A DNA stretch of 48,605 nucleotides from Aquaspirillum serpens DSM 68. GTDB lineage: Bacteria > Pseudomonadota > Gammaproteobacteria > Burkholderiales > Aquaspirillaceae. Positions 1 through 10,392 of the stretch are shown here, in pieces; within the stretch, counting starts at the first letter, position 1; each line of letters begins with the position of its first letter. Location: positions 1 to 48,605 of the forward strand of contig NZ_ATVC01000010.1 in assembly GCF_000420525.1 (NCBI RefSeq). The letters are read 5' to 3'. Made by a program: the position numbers and the translations under genes. Under the pieces are notes generated by a model. The model was not told the DNA's origin. It did not search any database and saw nothing but the letters and a program-made list of their open reading frames with translations.

Positions 1-257
1 TCTAAATCCTTCAAGGCGTGTTGCAAGGCTTGACTAGGCGACTCACTCAGCCAAGCAAGCTCTTGTTTCCAAGTCGGCAACAGATTGGCCAATTTGACGT
101 AAGAAAAACGAATCGTGGGGTCAGTCTGATACCATTCCTTTTGCAACGCCAACGCCTTATTAAAGACGAACCGACACGAACCCGCAAAGCGCGACATGTG
201 TCGTTTTTGCTGGCTGTTGGGTGTCAGTTGGAACTTGAAGGCTTGAAGTCGTTTCAT
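1..257 (-). CDS. tnpB: IS200/IS605-family TnpB, N-terminal part (runs off the left edge)
   Basis: The minus strand from the ATG at 257 reads an open frame of 85 codons to the window edge. It begins MKRLQAFKFQLTPN and continues with RFAGSCRFVFNKALALQKE. This is the N-terminal helix-turn-helix region of IS605 OrfB/TnpB proteins. TnpB is the RNA-guided nuclease of these transposons, related to Cas12. The RuvC-like and zinc-finger parts would lie beyond position 1, so I cannot tell whether the gene is intact. The only earlier ATG runs into a stop almost at once. No tnpA is seen on the right side. The identification rests on the N-terminal pattern alone but is quite characteristic. Confidence 0.85.
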   Translation of the reverse strand, partial: MKRLQAFKFQLTPNSQQKRHMSRFAGSCRFVFNKALALQKEWYQTDPTIRFSYVKLANLLPTWKQELAWLSESPSQALQHALKDL

Positions 258-327
258 GCGCTCATTATACAAACAGCAAAGTAAACATTGATTTGTTTTT
301 ACTTTACAACCGCAACACTAAACCCTA

Positions 328-387
328 AAACGGCTTTGCCGTTTGCGCCTGATATCCCCGCCATGAATAGCGAGGTTTTACGGCGCA
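328..387. repeat. Structured non-coding element beside tnpB (candidate IS end)
   Basis: Two compact secondary structures lie between tnpB and uvrB. A perfect 7-bp stem with a 3-base loop occupies 328-344. An outer 6-bp stem, TGCGCC (344-349) with GGCGCA (382-387), encloses an imperfect hairpin at 356-375. IS200/IS605 elements carry subterminal hairpins at their ends, so this is probably the transposon end next to the tnpB start, or a remnant of one. Exact boundaries cannot be seen because these elements make no target duplication. Confidence 0.5.
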
Positions 388-402
388 GGGGATAAAATCC
401 AT

Positions 403-430
403 TTGACAAAAAAATAATTTTATTTATGAA
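403..430 (+). promoter_or_regulatory. Candidate sigma70 promoter of uvrB
   Basis: A perfect TTGACA at 403-408 is followed after 16 bases by TATGAA at 425-430, in a very AT-rich stretch about 100 bases upstream of uvrB. No LexA-type operator (CTGT-N8-ACAG) was recognised near it, so SOS control is not apparent from the sequence. Confidence 0.45.
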
Positions 431-530
431 CAATAGATTATCGACAACACCGCAGCGAATGCAACTTTATCTTGGCAGAGCAGCCCAATACAATTGACGG
501 TCTTTTGTTTTCTTTTTGAGCTTCTGCCAC

Positions 531-2525
531 ATGGTCAACGCTGCTATGGTTTTTAACCTGCACCAACCCTTTCCGCCTGCGGGTGATCAACCGCAAGCGA
601 TTGCACAACTCTATGCTGGTTTGCAGCAGGGCTTAGCGTATCAAACCCTGCTTGGTGTAACGGGGTCGGGTAAAACCTACACCATGGCGAATGTGATTGC
701 ACGGACAGGGCGGCCAGCATTGGTGATGGCACCGAATAAAACGCTGGCCGCCCAGCTCTACGCAGAAATGCGCGAGTTTTTCCCCGACAATGCGGTGGAA
801 TATTTCGTTAGCTATTACGATTACTACCAACCAGAAGCTTACGTCCCTAGCCGTGATTTGTTTATTGAAAAAGACTCACAGATTAACGAACACATCGAAC
901 AAATGCGGCTGTCGGCGACGAAATCGTTGCTAGAACGGCGTGATGTTGTCATTGTGGCGACGGTCAGTGCCATCTATGGCATCGGTGATCCCAGCGACTA
1001 CCACCAGATGATTTTGTATTTACGGGAACAAGAAAGTCACAGCCGACAAAGCATTATTAGCCGCCTCACCACCATGCAATATGAACGCAATGACAGCGAT
1101 TTCAGCCGTGGCTCGTTCCGTGTACGCGGCGACATTATTGATATTTTTCCGGCAGAACATGCCGAGTTAGCAGTCAGAATTTCACTATTCGATGAAGAAA
1201 TCGAAAGTCTGCATCTATTCGACCCCCTCACTGGTCACATCAAACAACGGGTAAGCCGTTTTACTGTCTTCCCTTCAAGCCACTATGTCACCCCACGCGA
1301 AACGGTGCTGCGCGCTTGTGAAGCGATCAAAACAGAGCTCAATCAACGCCGGCGGCAATTTGAACAAGATGGCAAACTGGTGGAAGCGCAACGACTGGAA
1401 CAACGAACCCGTTTTGATTTAGAAATGTTGTACGAAATGGGCTTTTGTAAGGGTATTGAAAACTACTCACGCCATCTCTCCGGCAAACCGGCTGGCTCAC
1501 CACCACCGACGCTGTTTGATTATCTCCCCCCCGATGCCTTGTTATTTGTTGATGAATCACACGTTACCATTCCACAAATCGGCGGCATGTATCGCGGAGA
1601 CCGCGCACGGAAAGAAAATTTGGTGGAATATGGCTTCCGCTTGCCGTCGGCAATGGATAACCGCCCGTTACAGTTTGAAGAATTCGAAGGCTTGATGCCA
1701 CAAACCATCTTTGTTTCTGCCACTCCGGGGGTGTATGAAAAGGAACACAGCGGCCAAGTGGTCGAACAGTTGGTGCGGCCAACCGGTCTTATCGACCCAG
1801 AAGTGATTGTGCGGCCAGTGTTAAGCCAAGTAGATGACTTAATGAGTGAGATCACCTTGCGTGTTCAACAAGGTGAACGGGTGTTGGTGACCACCTTAAC
1901 TAAGCGAATGGCAGAGCAACTCACCGACTATTACAGCGAACATGGCATTAAAGTGCGCTATCTCCACTCGGATATTGATACCGTAGAACGGGTTGAGATT
2001 ATTCGAGATCTGCGGCTTGGGGTGTTTGATGTGTTAGTTGGGATTAACTTATTGCGCGAAGGTTTGGATATTCCAGAAGTCAGTTTGGTAGCGATTTTAG
2101 ATGCCGATAAAGAAGGCTTTTTACGCAGTGAACGCTCGTTGATTCAAACCATTGGCCGAGCAGCGCGCCATTTGCACGGGACAGCGATTTTATACGCCGA
2201 CCGCATCACCCCTTCGATGCAAAGAGCGATGGAAGAAACTGCCCGCCGCCGCGAAAAACAACAGCAATTCAACATCACACATGGCATTGTGGCACGCGGG
2301 GTAGCGAAGAAAATCACCGATATGATTGATGGGGTTTATGCGGCTGAACCGGCGGCTCGCTTTGAGACCCATAGCAAAGCTTTAGATGAAAAAGCCTTGG
2401 CCAAGCGGATTAAAGAAACCGAGAAAGCGATGTTGGATGCTGCACGCGACCTGCGTTTTGAGCAGGCCGCCGAGCTACGAGATCAACTGCGCCAGCTTAA
2501 GGCGCAGCTATTTCAAGGTGATTAG
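531..2525 (+). CDS. uvrB: UvrABC excision nuclease subunit B
   Basis: UvrB receives damaged DNA from UvrA, verifies the lesion with its beta-hairpin and recruits UvrC for incision in nucleotide excision repair. The protein (664 aa from this start) has the usual length. Near the N-terminus is PAGDQP, then Walker A GVTGSGKT at about 42-49. The tyrosine-rich hairpin [14 protein letters not shown], the helicase motif VDESH, the late helicase motifs ([22 protein letters not shown]) and a C-terminal UVR motif (about 625-660) follow. The start is uncertain: ATG at 531 is chosen, an in-frame ATG lies at 546 and a TTG at 516, and none has a good Shine-Dalgarno site. The 3' end overlaps the convergent tex gene by 4 bases. 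The gene stands alone, with its own promoter and a transposon fragment upstream. Confidence 0.96.
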   Translation: MVNAAMVFNLHQPFPPAGDQPQAIAQLYAGLQQGLAYQTLLGVTGSGKTYTMANVIARTGRPALVMAPNKTLAAQLYAEMREFFPDNAVEYFVSYYDYYQPEAYVPSRDLFIEKDSQINEHIEQMRLSATKSLLERRDVVIVATVSAIYGIGDPSDYHQMILYLREQESHSRQSIISRLTTMQYERNDSDFSRGSFRVRGDIIDIFPAEHAELAVRISLFDEEIESLHLFDPLTGHIKQRVSRFTVFPSSHYVTPRETVLRACEAIKTELNQRRRQFEQDGKLVEAQRLEQRTRFDLEMLYEMGFCKGIENYSRHLSGKPAGSPPPTLFDYLPPDALLFVDESHVTIPQIGGMYRGDRARKENLVEYGFRLPSAMDNRPLQFEEFEGLMPQTIFVSATPGVYEKEHSGQVVEQLVRPTGLIDPEVIVRPVLSQVDDLMSEITLRVQQGERVLVTTLTKRMAEQLTDYYSEHGIKVRYLHSDIDTVERVEIIRDLRLGVFDVLVGINLLREGLDIPEVSLVAILDADKEGFLRSERSLIQTIGRAARHLHGTAILYADRITPSMQRAMEETARRREKQQQFNITHGIVARGVAKKITDMIDGVYAAEPAARFETHSKALDEKALAKRIKETEKAMLDAARDLRFEQAAELRDQLRQLKAQLFQGD

Positions 2526-4846
2526 CGTTTCAGTTTCGCTAGCGCCTCTGCCATCGCTTGATTACGCGGCGGGGCGCTATCTCGTGGTGTCGGTTTTGTG
2601 GCAGGCCGTGCCCCCTCGCTACGGCGGCTGCCTCCTTGACGGGCAGTGGCCGCGGCCCCTGCTTCATCATCTAAGCGCATGGTTAAGGCAATCCGTTTAC
2701 GCGCCACATCCACTTCTAGCACTTTGACTTTAACCAGCTGTCCCGCTTTGACCACTTTGCGTGGATCGCTGACAAACTGGTGTGATAGGGCGGAAATATG
2801 CACCAAACCATCCTGATGCACACCAATATCGACGAAAGCGCCGAAGTTGGCCACGTTGGTCACCACGCCTTCCAATACCATGCCCACCTGCAAATCAGTT
2901 AGCGATTCCACGCCCTCGGCAAACGTAGCCGTCTTAAATTCGGGACGTGGATCACGTCCGGGCTTTTCTAGCTCACGCAAAATATCGACAACCGTCGGCA
3001 CCCCAAAACGCTGATCGGTGAAATCTTGTGGACGCAAAGTTTTGAGTAATTGGCCATCACCAATCACAGCTTGGATATTGCGCTGTACCGTCGCTAAGAT
3101 TTTTTCGACAACGGGATAGGCCTCTGGGTGCACCGCCGAGGCATCAAGGGGATTGTCTCCCTGCATAATGCGCAAGAAACCGGCGGCTTGTTCAAAGGTT
3201 TTTTCGCCTAGACGTGGTACATCGAGTAGCTGTTTGCGACTACGGAAGGCGCCATGTTGATTGCGCCATTGCACAATATTATTCGCCAAGGTGCTATTGA
3301 GCCCTGACACCCGCGTCAACAGTGGTACCGAAGCCGTGTTCACATCCACCCCAACCGAGTTCACACAGTCCTCGACCACGCTATCCAAAGAACGCGCCAA
3401 ACGGGAAGGGTTGACATCATGTTGATATTGACCGACCCCGATCGATTTCGGATCGATTTTGACCAATTCAGCTAAAGGATCTTGTAAGCGACGGGCAATC
3501 GATACCGCACCACGCAGACTGACATCTAAATCGGGGAATTCTTTTGCAGCCAACTCGCTGGCTGAATACACCGATGCCCCTGCCTCAGACACCATCAATT
3601 TATGCAGCTTATAGTCAGTTTGACAGTGCGCAACCAGTTCGGCAGCCAATTTATCCGTTTCACGACTGGCGGTGCCGTTGCCGATAGCAATCAACTCGAC
3701 ACGATGTTTTTTCACCAAGGCCGCTAACACTGCCAGCGATTTATCCCATTCTCGACGCGGTTCGTGGGGATAGATGGTTGCTGTTTCCAACAGTTTTCCG
3801 GTACGGTCAACCACCGCCACTTTCACACCGGTGCGAATGCCGGGGTCTAGCCCCATGGTAACGCGAGGGCCAGCCGGTGCTGCCAGCAACACGTCTTGCA
3901 CGTTACGTGCAAACACTTGAATTGCCTCGGTTTCAGCCTGCTCACGCAAAGTTTGAATCAGTTCCAACTCCAACGACAAAAACACTTTAGCGCGCCAGCA
4001 TAGGCGAACCGTATCAAGTAACCAACGGTCGGCTGGGCGGCCTTGGTCACTGATGGCAAAGTGCTGCGCTATTCTTTGTTCGTAATAGCTGCGCTCAGTC
4101 ACCGGTATGTCTTCTGGTTGATACTGCACCGCAAGGGTGAGTACCCCTTCATTGCGTCCACGCAACATCGCCAGTACGCGATGCGAAGGAAGGGTTTTAA
4201 GTGTTTCTTGATATTGGAAGTAGTCGGCAAATTTAGCACCGTCTTGTGCCTTACCTTCGACACAACGCGCCACCAAGACGGCATGCTGCCATAGATGTTG
4301 GCGAAACTCACCCAGTAACTCGGCATTTTCAGCAAAACGCTCAATCAAAATTGCACGCGCACCATCGAGTGCAGCTTTTGCATCAGCCACGCCTTTATCG
4401 ACGGCAATAAAGGGCTGTGCCGCTTGTTCTGGTGATTGTGAAGGATCGTCTAACAGAGACTCTGCCAATGGTGCCAACCCTGCCTCACGCGCGATCTGTG
4501 CTTTGGTGCGGCGTTTGGGCTTATAGGGCAGATATAGGTCTTCTAACGTCGTTTTGTTTTCCGCCGCATATAAAGCAGTTTCCAACGCAGGTGTCAGTTT
4601 TTCTTGTTCACGAATGCTGTTGAGGATGGTCTCGCGGCGGTCATCCAGCTCGCGCAAGTATTGCAAACGCTCTGCCAATTCACGCAACTGGGTATCATCT
4701 AGTCCCCCAGTAGCTTCTTTACGATAACGCGCAATAAAGGGAACCGTGGCCCCTTCATCCAATAAACCAACGGCAGCAACGACTTGGGCCTCACGAACAT
4801 TGAGTTCGGAGGCCAAACGATGAGTCACACTAGGCAGCATAATCAT
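2522..4846 (-). CDS. tex: Tex-family S1 RNA-binding transcription accessory protein
   Basis: Tex is a cytoplasmic nucleic-acid-binding protein, homologous to the core of eukaryotic Spt6, thought to act in transcription and linked to toxin expression and stress tolerance. The 774-aa product has the standard layout: an N-terminal helical region with [15 protein letters not shown], a YqgF/RuvC-like domain starting around GLDPGIRTG (about 330), helix-hairpin-helix repeats ([33 protein letters not shown]) and a C-terminal S1 domain (about 650-725, [17 protein letters not shown]). A basic, proline-rich tail of about 50 residues ends the protein. A second in-frame ATG lies two codons after the chosen start. 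The gene follows the small MerR-like gene by 19 bases on the same strand, so it may be cotranscribed with ihfA. Confidence 0.95.
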   Translation of the reverse strand: MIMLPSVTHRLASELNVREAQVVAAVGLLDEGATVPFIARYRKEATGGLDDTQLRELAERLQYLRELDDRRETILNSIREQEKLTPALETALYAAENKTTLEDLYLPYKPKRRTKAQIAREAGLAPLAESLLDDPSQSPEQAAQPFIAVDKGVADAKAALDGARAILIERFAENAELLGEFRQHLWQHAVLVARCVEGKAQDGAKFADYFQYQETLKTLPSHRVLAMLRGRNEGVLTLAVQYQPEDIPVTERSYYEQRIAQHFAISDQGRPADRWLLDTVRLCWRAKVFLSLELELIQTLREQAETEAIQVFARNVQDVLLAAPAGPRVTMGLDPGIRTGVKVAVVDRTGKLLETATIYPHEPRREWDKSLAVLAALVKKHRVELIAIGNGTASRETDKLAAELVAHCQTDYKLHKLMVSEAGASVYSASELAAKEFPDLDVSLRGAVSIARRLQDPLAELVKIDPKSIGVGQYQHDVNPSRLARSLDSVVEDCVNSVGVDVNTASVPLLTRVSGLNSTLANNIVQWRNQHGAFRSRKQLLDVPRLGEKTFEQAAGFLRIMQGDNPLDASAVHPEAYPVVEKILATVQRNIQAVIGDGQLLKTLRPQDFTDQRFGVPTVVDILRELEKPGRDPRPEFKTATFAEGVESLTDLQVGMVLEGVVTNVANFGAFVDIGVHQDGLVHISALSHQFVSDPRKVVKAGQLVKVKVLEVDVARKRIALTMRLDDEAGAAATARQGGSRRSEGARPATKPTPRDSAPPRNQAMAEALAKLKR

Positions 4847-4865
4847 TTCAAAAAAGGCCGCCGCC

Positions 4866-5210
4866 TCAGCGCGTAGCTAATAACGGGGCTTGGGCAGAAG
4901 ACAACAAGCCTTGGAGTTCGGCTCGTAATTGGGCAGGACTCAGACCATCGCGTTCACGCAGGCGACGGCGCAGGCCATTGAGGGTGTATTCCTCATCGAC
5001 TAACAAGGTACGCAAACGGCGTGCAATCAACACTTCATGATGTTGATAATAGCGACGTTGTGCCATGCTGCGACGAGGTTGTAGGGGCAGGAAAACGCTT
5101 TCCCACTCTCGTAATTGTTCAACACTTACCCCTGCTAACTGCGCCACTTCACCGACCGTGAAGTAGCGCTTGGCAGGAATAGGCGGCATCTTAGCCACGG
5201 GCTGCGCCAT
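4866..5210 (-). CDS. Small MerR-family DNA-binding protein
   Basis: The 114-aa product carries a MerR-type winged helix-turn-helix: [14 protein letters not shown] at about 16-29, then the wing region with [33 protein letters not shown]. No metal-binding cysteines or long effector domain follow, so it is shorter than metal-sensing MerR proteins. The start at 5210 has a GAGGATCATC ribosome site and overlaps the ihfA end by 20 bases, implying translational coupling. A MerR-like gene directly behind ihfA is a recurrent arrangement in proteobacteria. Its target is unknown and the sequence gives no clue beyond DNA binding. The alanine- and leucine-rich C-terminus has no recognised domain. Confidence 0.88.
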   Translation of the reverse strand: MAQPVAKMPPIPAKRYFTVGEVAQLAGVSVEQLREWESVFLPLQPRRSMAQRRYYQHHEVLIARRLRTLLVDEEYTLNGLRRRLRERDGLSPAQLRAELQGLLSSAQAPLLATR

Positions 5211-5493
5211 GATGATCCTCTACCATTCCCTTGAGTTTTTGGCTGGCATGGAAAGTCACCACCCGACGGGCAGTGATTGGAATTTCTTCGCCAGTTTTTG
5301 GATTACGGCCTGGACGCTGTGGTTTATCACGCAATTGGAAATTACCAAAACCTGATAATTTGACCGATTGTCCCTCTTCAAGCGCCAGTCGGATTTCTTC
5401 GAAAAACGACTCTACCATATCCTTAGCATCACGCTTATTCAAGCCAACTTTATCAAATAACAAATCCGAGAGTTCCGCTTTAGTCAGCGTCAT
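5191..5493 (-). CDS. ihfA: Integration host factor subunit alpha
   Basis: IHF is a heterodimeric nucleoid protein that bends DNA sharply at specific sites, assisting recombination, replication and sigma54 promoters. The frame is open further upstream, but [13 protein letters not shown] is the family start and has a GAGG ribosome site a few bases before it, giving 100 aa. Visible hallmarks are the [22 protein letters not shown] arm, whose proline intercalates in the minor groove, and [16 protein letters not shown] at the C-terminus. The gene follows pheT by about 87 bases, the classical pheST-ihfA order, and continues into the MerR-like gene. The alpha rather than beta assignment rests on this context and on the N-terminal sequence. 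Confidence 0.96.
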   Translation of the reverse strand: MTLTKAELSDLLFDKVGLNKRDAKDMVESFFEEIRLALEEGQSVKLSGFGNFQLRDKPQRPGRNPKTGEEIPITARRVVTFHASQKLKGMVEDHHGAARG

Positions 5494-5580
5494 AACAATC
5501 CTCAATACAATGGTAAAAATATACCCCACCACCGGTATGATTTGACATACCGGTGCCTGAATCAATTTAGGCAGGGGACA

Positions 5581-7944
5581 TTACAGACGGAGCTGAGCGG
5601 CATGGCTGTTTGCTGCAGCCGCGATCAAATCTTGCATCACAGAATCTACTTCTGCATCTGTGAGCGTGCGGGCAGTATCCTGCATTAACACCTTGAAAGC
5701 AAGACTCTTTTTCCCTTCTTCCACGCCTTTACCACGATAGACATCGAACAAAGCAATCTCTGTCACCAAGTGGGATGCTGCAGCGCGCAATGTGGTTGCC
5801 AAAGCGTCCACTTCTAGCGTATCTGCCACCACCAAAGCCAAATCACGACGTACTGCAGGGAAGCGCGACACGGCTTGGGCTTGGATGGTGTGTCGTGCTA
5901 ACAGCGGCTGTAAATCAAGTTCAAAGTAGATAGGCGCTGCCACTAAATCGTATTTCTGTACCCATTGCGGATGCAGCTCACCCAAAATACCGACCACTTT
6001 GCCATCCAGCAACACCTCAGCACAACGACCCGGATGGAGGGCTGGATGGGCTGCGCGGCGGAAAGTCAGCTGTCGTGGTGAGAACAAGACTTCGATATCC
6101 GCTTTGACATCAAAGAAATCGACTTTTTCTGCTTGATAAGACCACTGCACGGCAAAGCGAGTGCCATACGCCAAGCCTGCCAATTTTTCGGGTTGTTCGA
6201 CTTCACCAGTGGCCGTTTTGAGAAAAACACGCGCCATCTCAAATACGCGAACTCGGTTTTGTTTGCGTTTGAGATTGTGGCTTAAGGTATCGAGCAAGCC
6301 ACCTAACAAGGTCGAGCGCATTACGCTCATCTGGCTGGCAATCGGGTTGATCAAACGAATCGGCGTCGTATTGGCGGCAAAATCGTTTTCCCACTGCTCA
6401 TCAACAAAAGCGTAGGTCACCACTTCTTGATAATCGCGCTGCACCAATACTCGGCGCAATTCCGCCCGTGGAGTCTGCTGTTCCGGCAACGGCAACATTG
6501 CCAGACGACCACGAATATTGTCAGCGGGGATGGCATCATAGCCATACACACGGGCGATTTCTTCGATGAAGTCTTCCTCAATCACCAAATCAAAACGTGC
6601 TGCTGGTGGAGTGATGATAAAACTATCGGCCTGCTGTTCAAACGGCAAACCTAAGCGAGCAAAAATTGCTGCCATTTCAGTTGCAGTCAACGACATGCCT
6701 AACACACGGTTCACACGGTCAACTCGCACAGCCACGGGCTTGCGGGCAGGCAATTCCGTCACTTGTTCCACCACTGGCCCCGCTACGCCACCGCAAATAT
6801 CAATAATTAAAGCCGTGGTACGTTCCATCGCCTCGGCCTGCAGCGTGAAATCAACGCCACGTTCATAGCGGAAAGAAGCATCCGAACTGAAACCTAATCG
6901 ACGAGCGCGACCAGCGATCGCTTCCGGTGCAAAGAACGCCGACTCGAGAAACACAGCGGTGGTGTTGTCATCCACTTCGCTATTTGCACCACCCATCACA
7001 CCCGCTAATGCCACCGGCCCAGTTTGGTCGGTAATCAACAGCATGTCAGCATCAATGGCAATTTCTTTACCATTCAGCAACGTCATCCGTTCACCGGCCT
7101 GAGGGAAACGAACTTCGATATCGCCCTGCAATTTATTGTGATCAAAGGCGTGTAAAGGCTGACCCAATTCGAGCAGGACAAAATTAGTCACATCCACCAC
7201 GGCCGAAATCGAACGCACACCAGCCCGCTCAAGGCGTTGTTTCATCCATGCCGGTGTTGGAGCTTGCGCATTGACTTGTTCAATCACGCGCCCAAGGTAA
7301 CGGCCACATGCCGCCCCTGCTGCCAATTTAACCGTACGTTGACTGGTGATCGTCACTGGAACAGGAATGATAGTCGGGGCTTGTAATGGGGAGGTGGTCA
7401 GGGCAGCGACTTCACGCGCAATGCCACGAATGCTTAAACAATCAGCGCGGTTTGGCGTGATTTTCAGCTCAATCACGGTGTCGTCTAAGGCTAAGTAATC
7501 GCGCAAATTAACCCCAACCGGCGCATCTGCTGGCAATAACAACAAGCCATCCACGCCGTCGGGAATACCCAATTCTTGACCAGAACACAACATACCATTC
7601 GATGCCACACCACGCATTTTGGTGGCTTTGATTTTGAAATCACCTGGCAACACAGCGCCCAAGGTTGCACAAGGGACTTTCGCCCCTTCGCTGACATTGG
7701 GTGCACCGCAGACAATTTGTTGCAACTCGCCACTGCCAATATCGACTTCACACACGCGCAGACGGTCGGCGTTTTCGTGCTTACGCACAGATTTCACTTC
7801 AGCAACCACCACACCAGAAAAAGCTGGCGCAGCAGAGGCTTGTGATTCGACTTCTAACCCTGCCATGGTCAACAAGTGACCCAATGCTTCGCTCGCCAAG
7901 TTGGGATTGACCCACTCACGCAACCATTGTTCTGAGAATTTCAT
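5581..7944 (-). CDS. pheT: Phenylalanyl-tRNA synthetase beta subunit
   Basis: PheT forms the alpha2-beta2 enzyme that charges tRNA-Phe. It carries tRNA-binding and editing functions. The 787-aa length is typical of proteobacteria. Domains in order: an EMAPII-like tRNA-binding domain (about 45-150, with ENADRLRVCEVD and IVCGAPNV), B3/B4 editing domain (about 210-370, with GVRSISAVVDVTNFVLLELGQPLHAFD), B5 domain, a catalytic-like core (about 480-690) and the C-terminal FDX-ACB anticodon-binding domain (about 695-787, SRFPAVRRDLALVV). An AAGGA ribosome site precedes the start. It lies 24 bases behind pheS in one operon and is followed by ihfA. Confidence 0.97.
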   Translation of the reverse strand: MKFSEQWLREWVNPNLASEALGHLLTMAGLEVESQASAAPAFSGVVVAEVKSVRKHENADRLRVCEVDIGSGELQQIVCGAPNVSEGAKVPCATLGAVLPGDFKIKATKMRGVASNGMLCSGQELGIPDGVDGLLLLPADAPVGVNLRDYLALDDTVIELKITPNRADCLSIRGIAREVAALTTSPLQAPTIIPVPVTITSQRTVKLAAGAACGRYLGRVIEQVNAQAPTPAWMKQRLERAGVRSISAVVDVTNFVLLELGQPLHAFDHNKLQGDIEVRFPQAGERMTLLNGKEIAIDADMLLITDQTGPVALAGVMGGANSEVDDNTTAVFLESAFFAPEAIAGRARRLGFSSDASFRYERGVDFTLQAEAMERTTALIIDICGGVAGPVVEQVTELPARKPVAVRVDRVNRVLGMSLTATEMAAIFARLGLPFEQQADSFIITPPAARFDLVIEEDFIEEIARVYGYDAIPADNIRGRLAMLPLPEQQTPRAELRRVLVQRDYQEVVTYAFVDEQWENDFAANTTPIRLINPIASQMSVMRSTLLGGLLDTLSHNLKRKQNRVRVFEMARVFLKTATGEVEQPEKLAGLAYGTRFAVQWSYQAEKVDFFDVKADIEVLFSPRQLTFRRAAHPALHPGRCAEVLLDGKVVGILGELHPQWVQKYDLVAAPIYFELDLQPLLARHTIQAQAVSRFPAVRRDLALVVADTLEVDALATTLRAAASHLVTEIALFDVYRGKGVEEGKKSLAFKVLMQDTARTLTDAEVDSVMQDLIAAAANSHAAQLRL

Positions 7945-7968
7945 ATTATCGTCCTTGCTGACCCACGA

Positions 7969-8961
<993 letters not shown>

Positions 8962-9072
8962 CTATCGTCGAGAAAGGAAATAAGAGAAAAACAGGAATTA
9001 ACAACACTTCACGGCAAGGTGCCACCACACTTTGGCGTCAAATGTTGTTCACAATCGAAACCGCACAGGGAT

Positions 9073-9098
9073 AAAAAAAGGGAGGCAAAGCCTCCCTT
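9073..9098 (-). terminator. Rho-independent terminator behind rplT
   Basis: On the minus strand a perfect GGGAGGC/GCCTCCC stem with a 3-base loop (core 9080-9096) is followed by seven or more T residues. It lies 16 bases after the rplT stop, separating infC-rpmI-rplT from pheST. The A-run on the other arm makes it partly bidirectional. Confidence 0.9.
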
Positions 9099-9113
9099 CT
9101 CTTATGCTGTCGA

Positions 9114-9473
9114 TTAAGCTGCGAGGCTGGCTTTGGCTTTTTCCACCAATTGAGCAAACACGGCTTTTTCGAACACAGCCAAATCGGCCAACACTTTACG
9201 GTCGATTTCAATCGCGGCTTTTTTCAGGCCGTTCATGAATTTGCTGTATGGCAAACCGCACTCACGCGCAGCAGCATTGATACGAGCAATCCACAATTGA
9301 CGGAACTGACGCTTACGTTGACGACGGTCGCGATAAGCATATTGACCGGCTTTCATCACCGCCTGTTTAGCGATGCGATAGACGTTCTTACGACGGCCGC
9401 GATAGCCTTTGGCTAAAGCAAGAATTTTCTTGTGACGAGCACGGGCGGTAACACCGCGTTTAACGCGAGGCAT
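9114..9473 (-). CDS. rplT: 50S ribosomal protein L20
   Basis: L20 binds 23S rRNA early in large-subunit assembly and in some bacteria represses its own operon. The 119-aa product is full length. It begins [18 protein letters not shown], continues with the basic [17 protein letters not shown] helix and ends with the globular part containing [19 protein letters not shown]. An AAGGAGTTA ribosome site sits just upstream. The gene follows rpmI by 11 bases and ends at a strong terminator. Confidence 0.98.
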   Translation of the reverse strand: MPRVKRGVTARARHKKILALAKGYRGRRKNVYRIAKQAVMKAGQYAYRDRRQRKRQFRQLWIARINAAARECGLPYSKFMNGLKKAAIEIDRKVLADLAVFEKAVFAQLVEKAKASLAA

Positions 9474-9484
9474 AGATTAACTCC

Positions 9485-9682
9485 TTAAGCGTAGGGCAAC
9501 ATAGCACGAACGGAAGCCATATCGCTGGCGTGTACCATGGTGGTACCGCGCAACTGGCGTTTGTTCTTCGTGGTTTTCTTGGTCAGAATGTGGCGTTTGA
9601 AGGCCATCGAGCGCTTCACACCACCGTTACCCAACACTTTCAGGCGTTTTTTTGCACCCGATTTGGTTTTCATTTTTGGCAT
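9485..9682 (-). CDS. rpmI: 50S ribosomal protein L35
   Basis: L35 is a small basic protein of the large ribosomal subunit. The 65-aa product starts [20 protein letters not shown] and contains the family pattern with [24 protein letters not shown] supplies the ribosome site. It lies between infC and rplT as in most bacteria. The 168 bases upstream are structured and may be the target of L20 autoregulation. Confidence 0.98.
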   Translation of the reverse strand: MPKMKTKSGAKKRLKVLGNGGVKRSMAFKRHILTKKTTKNKRQLRGTTMVHASDMASVRAMLPYA

Positions 9683-9850
9683 GGAAATAATCCTACAACC
9701 TATTTTTTAGATTCGGCACAAGGTGGTCGATAATCGACACTTAGTCACCTTTGTGCCCCGCTTTTGTGCGAGAGATAACCATTTCTCGCAAAAACCAGAG
9801 CGGCAGGTTGCCCTGCCGCACCAGTTAATTCTTACCGGAAAGCTGTCAGA
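9683..9850 (-). promoter_or_regulatory. Structured rpmI-rplT leader
   Basis: The infC-rpmI gap is unusually long for this compact operon and holds three inverted repeats. They are an 8-bp perfect stem with a 4-base loop at 800-819 of the 9-kb block (9800-9819), followed on the minus strand by TCTGGTTTTT; a longer stem pairing GCGAGA (9768-9773) with TCTCGC (9784-9789); and GTCGAT/ATCGAC around 9732. In E. coli and in Firmicutes this mRNA region is where L20 controls rpmI-rplT. The same role is inferred here from position and structure only. Confidence 0.45.
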
Positions 9851-10369
9851 TTACTTTTTCTTTGGTGCCATGACCATGACCATCTGACGGCCTTCCATTT
9901 TGGGGAACTGCTCGACAACGCCGTATTCCGCCAAATCAGCTTCCACCCGTTTTAACAAAGCCAAGCCTAATTCTTGGTGAGCCATTTCACGCCCTCTAAA
10001 GCGGAGCGTGATTTTTGCTTTATCACCTTCGTTCAAGAAGCGAGTCAGATTACGCACTTTAACGTTGTAATCGCCGTCATCGGTACCGGGACGGAATTTG
10101 ACTTCTTTCACTTGAATCTGTTTTTGCTTGAGCTTGGCTTCGTGCTTACGCTTGCTCTCCTGATATTTGAATTTACCGTAGTCCATGATCCTGACAACAG
10201 GTGGCTGGGCATTCGGTGCAATTTCAACCAGGTCTAACTCTAACTCTTCTGCTTTCGCAAAAGCCTCACGTAAATTCACGATGCCGAGTGGCTCGCCTTC
10301 ATTTCCTACCAAACGAACTTCACGGCCGGTAATTTCGCCGTTGATTCGTGGTTCGCGTTCCTGAGCGAT
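9851..10369 (-). CDS. infC: Translation initiation factor IF-3 (AUC start)
   Basis: IF3 binds the 30S subunit, prevents premature 50S joining and checks start-codon fidelity. No ATG gives a full-length protein. The correct start is the rare ATC at 10369, seven bases after a strong GGAGG, giving [14 protein letters not shown] and 172 aa. IF3 genes conserve such abnormal starts because IF3 discriminates against them, which gives autoregulation. The N-domain ([14 protein letters not shown]-like region, about 20-75), the lysine-rich linker ([17 protein letters not shown]) and the C-domain ([41 protein letters not shown]) are all intact. An upstream in-frame ATT lies too close to the ribosome site. 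The gene follows thrS by 23 bases. Confidence 0.96.
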   Translation of the reverse strand: MAQEREPRINGEITGREVRLVGNEGEPLGIVNLREAFAKAEELELDLVEIAPNAQPPVVRIMDYGKFKYQESKRKHEAKLKQKQIQVKEVKFRPGTDDGDYNVKVRNLTRFLNEGDKAKITLRFRGREMAHQELGLALLKRVEADLAEYGVVEQFPKMEGRQMVMVMAPKKK

Positions 10370-10392
10370 GGCAATTCCTCCAAACTTAAATC

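Noticed and set aside
516-530. TTG start of uvrB
   Set aside because: It adds five residues not typical of UvrB and has no ribosome site. The ATG at 531 or 546 is more plausible.
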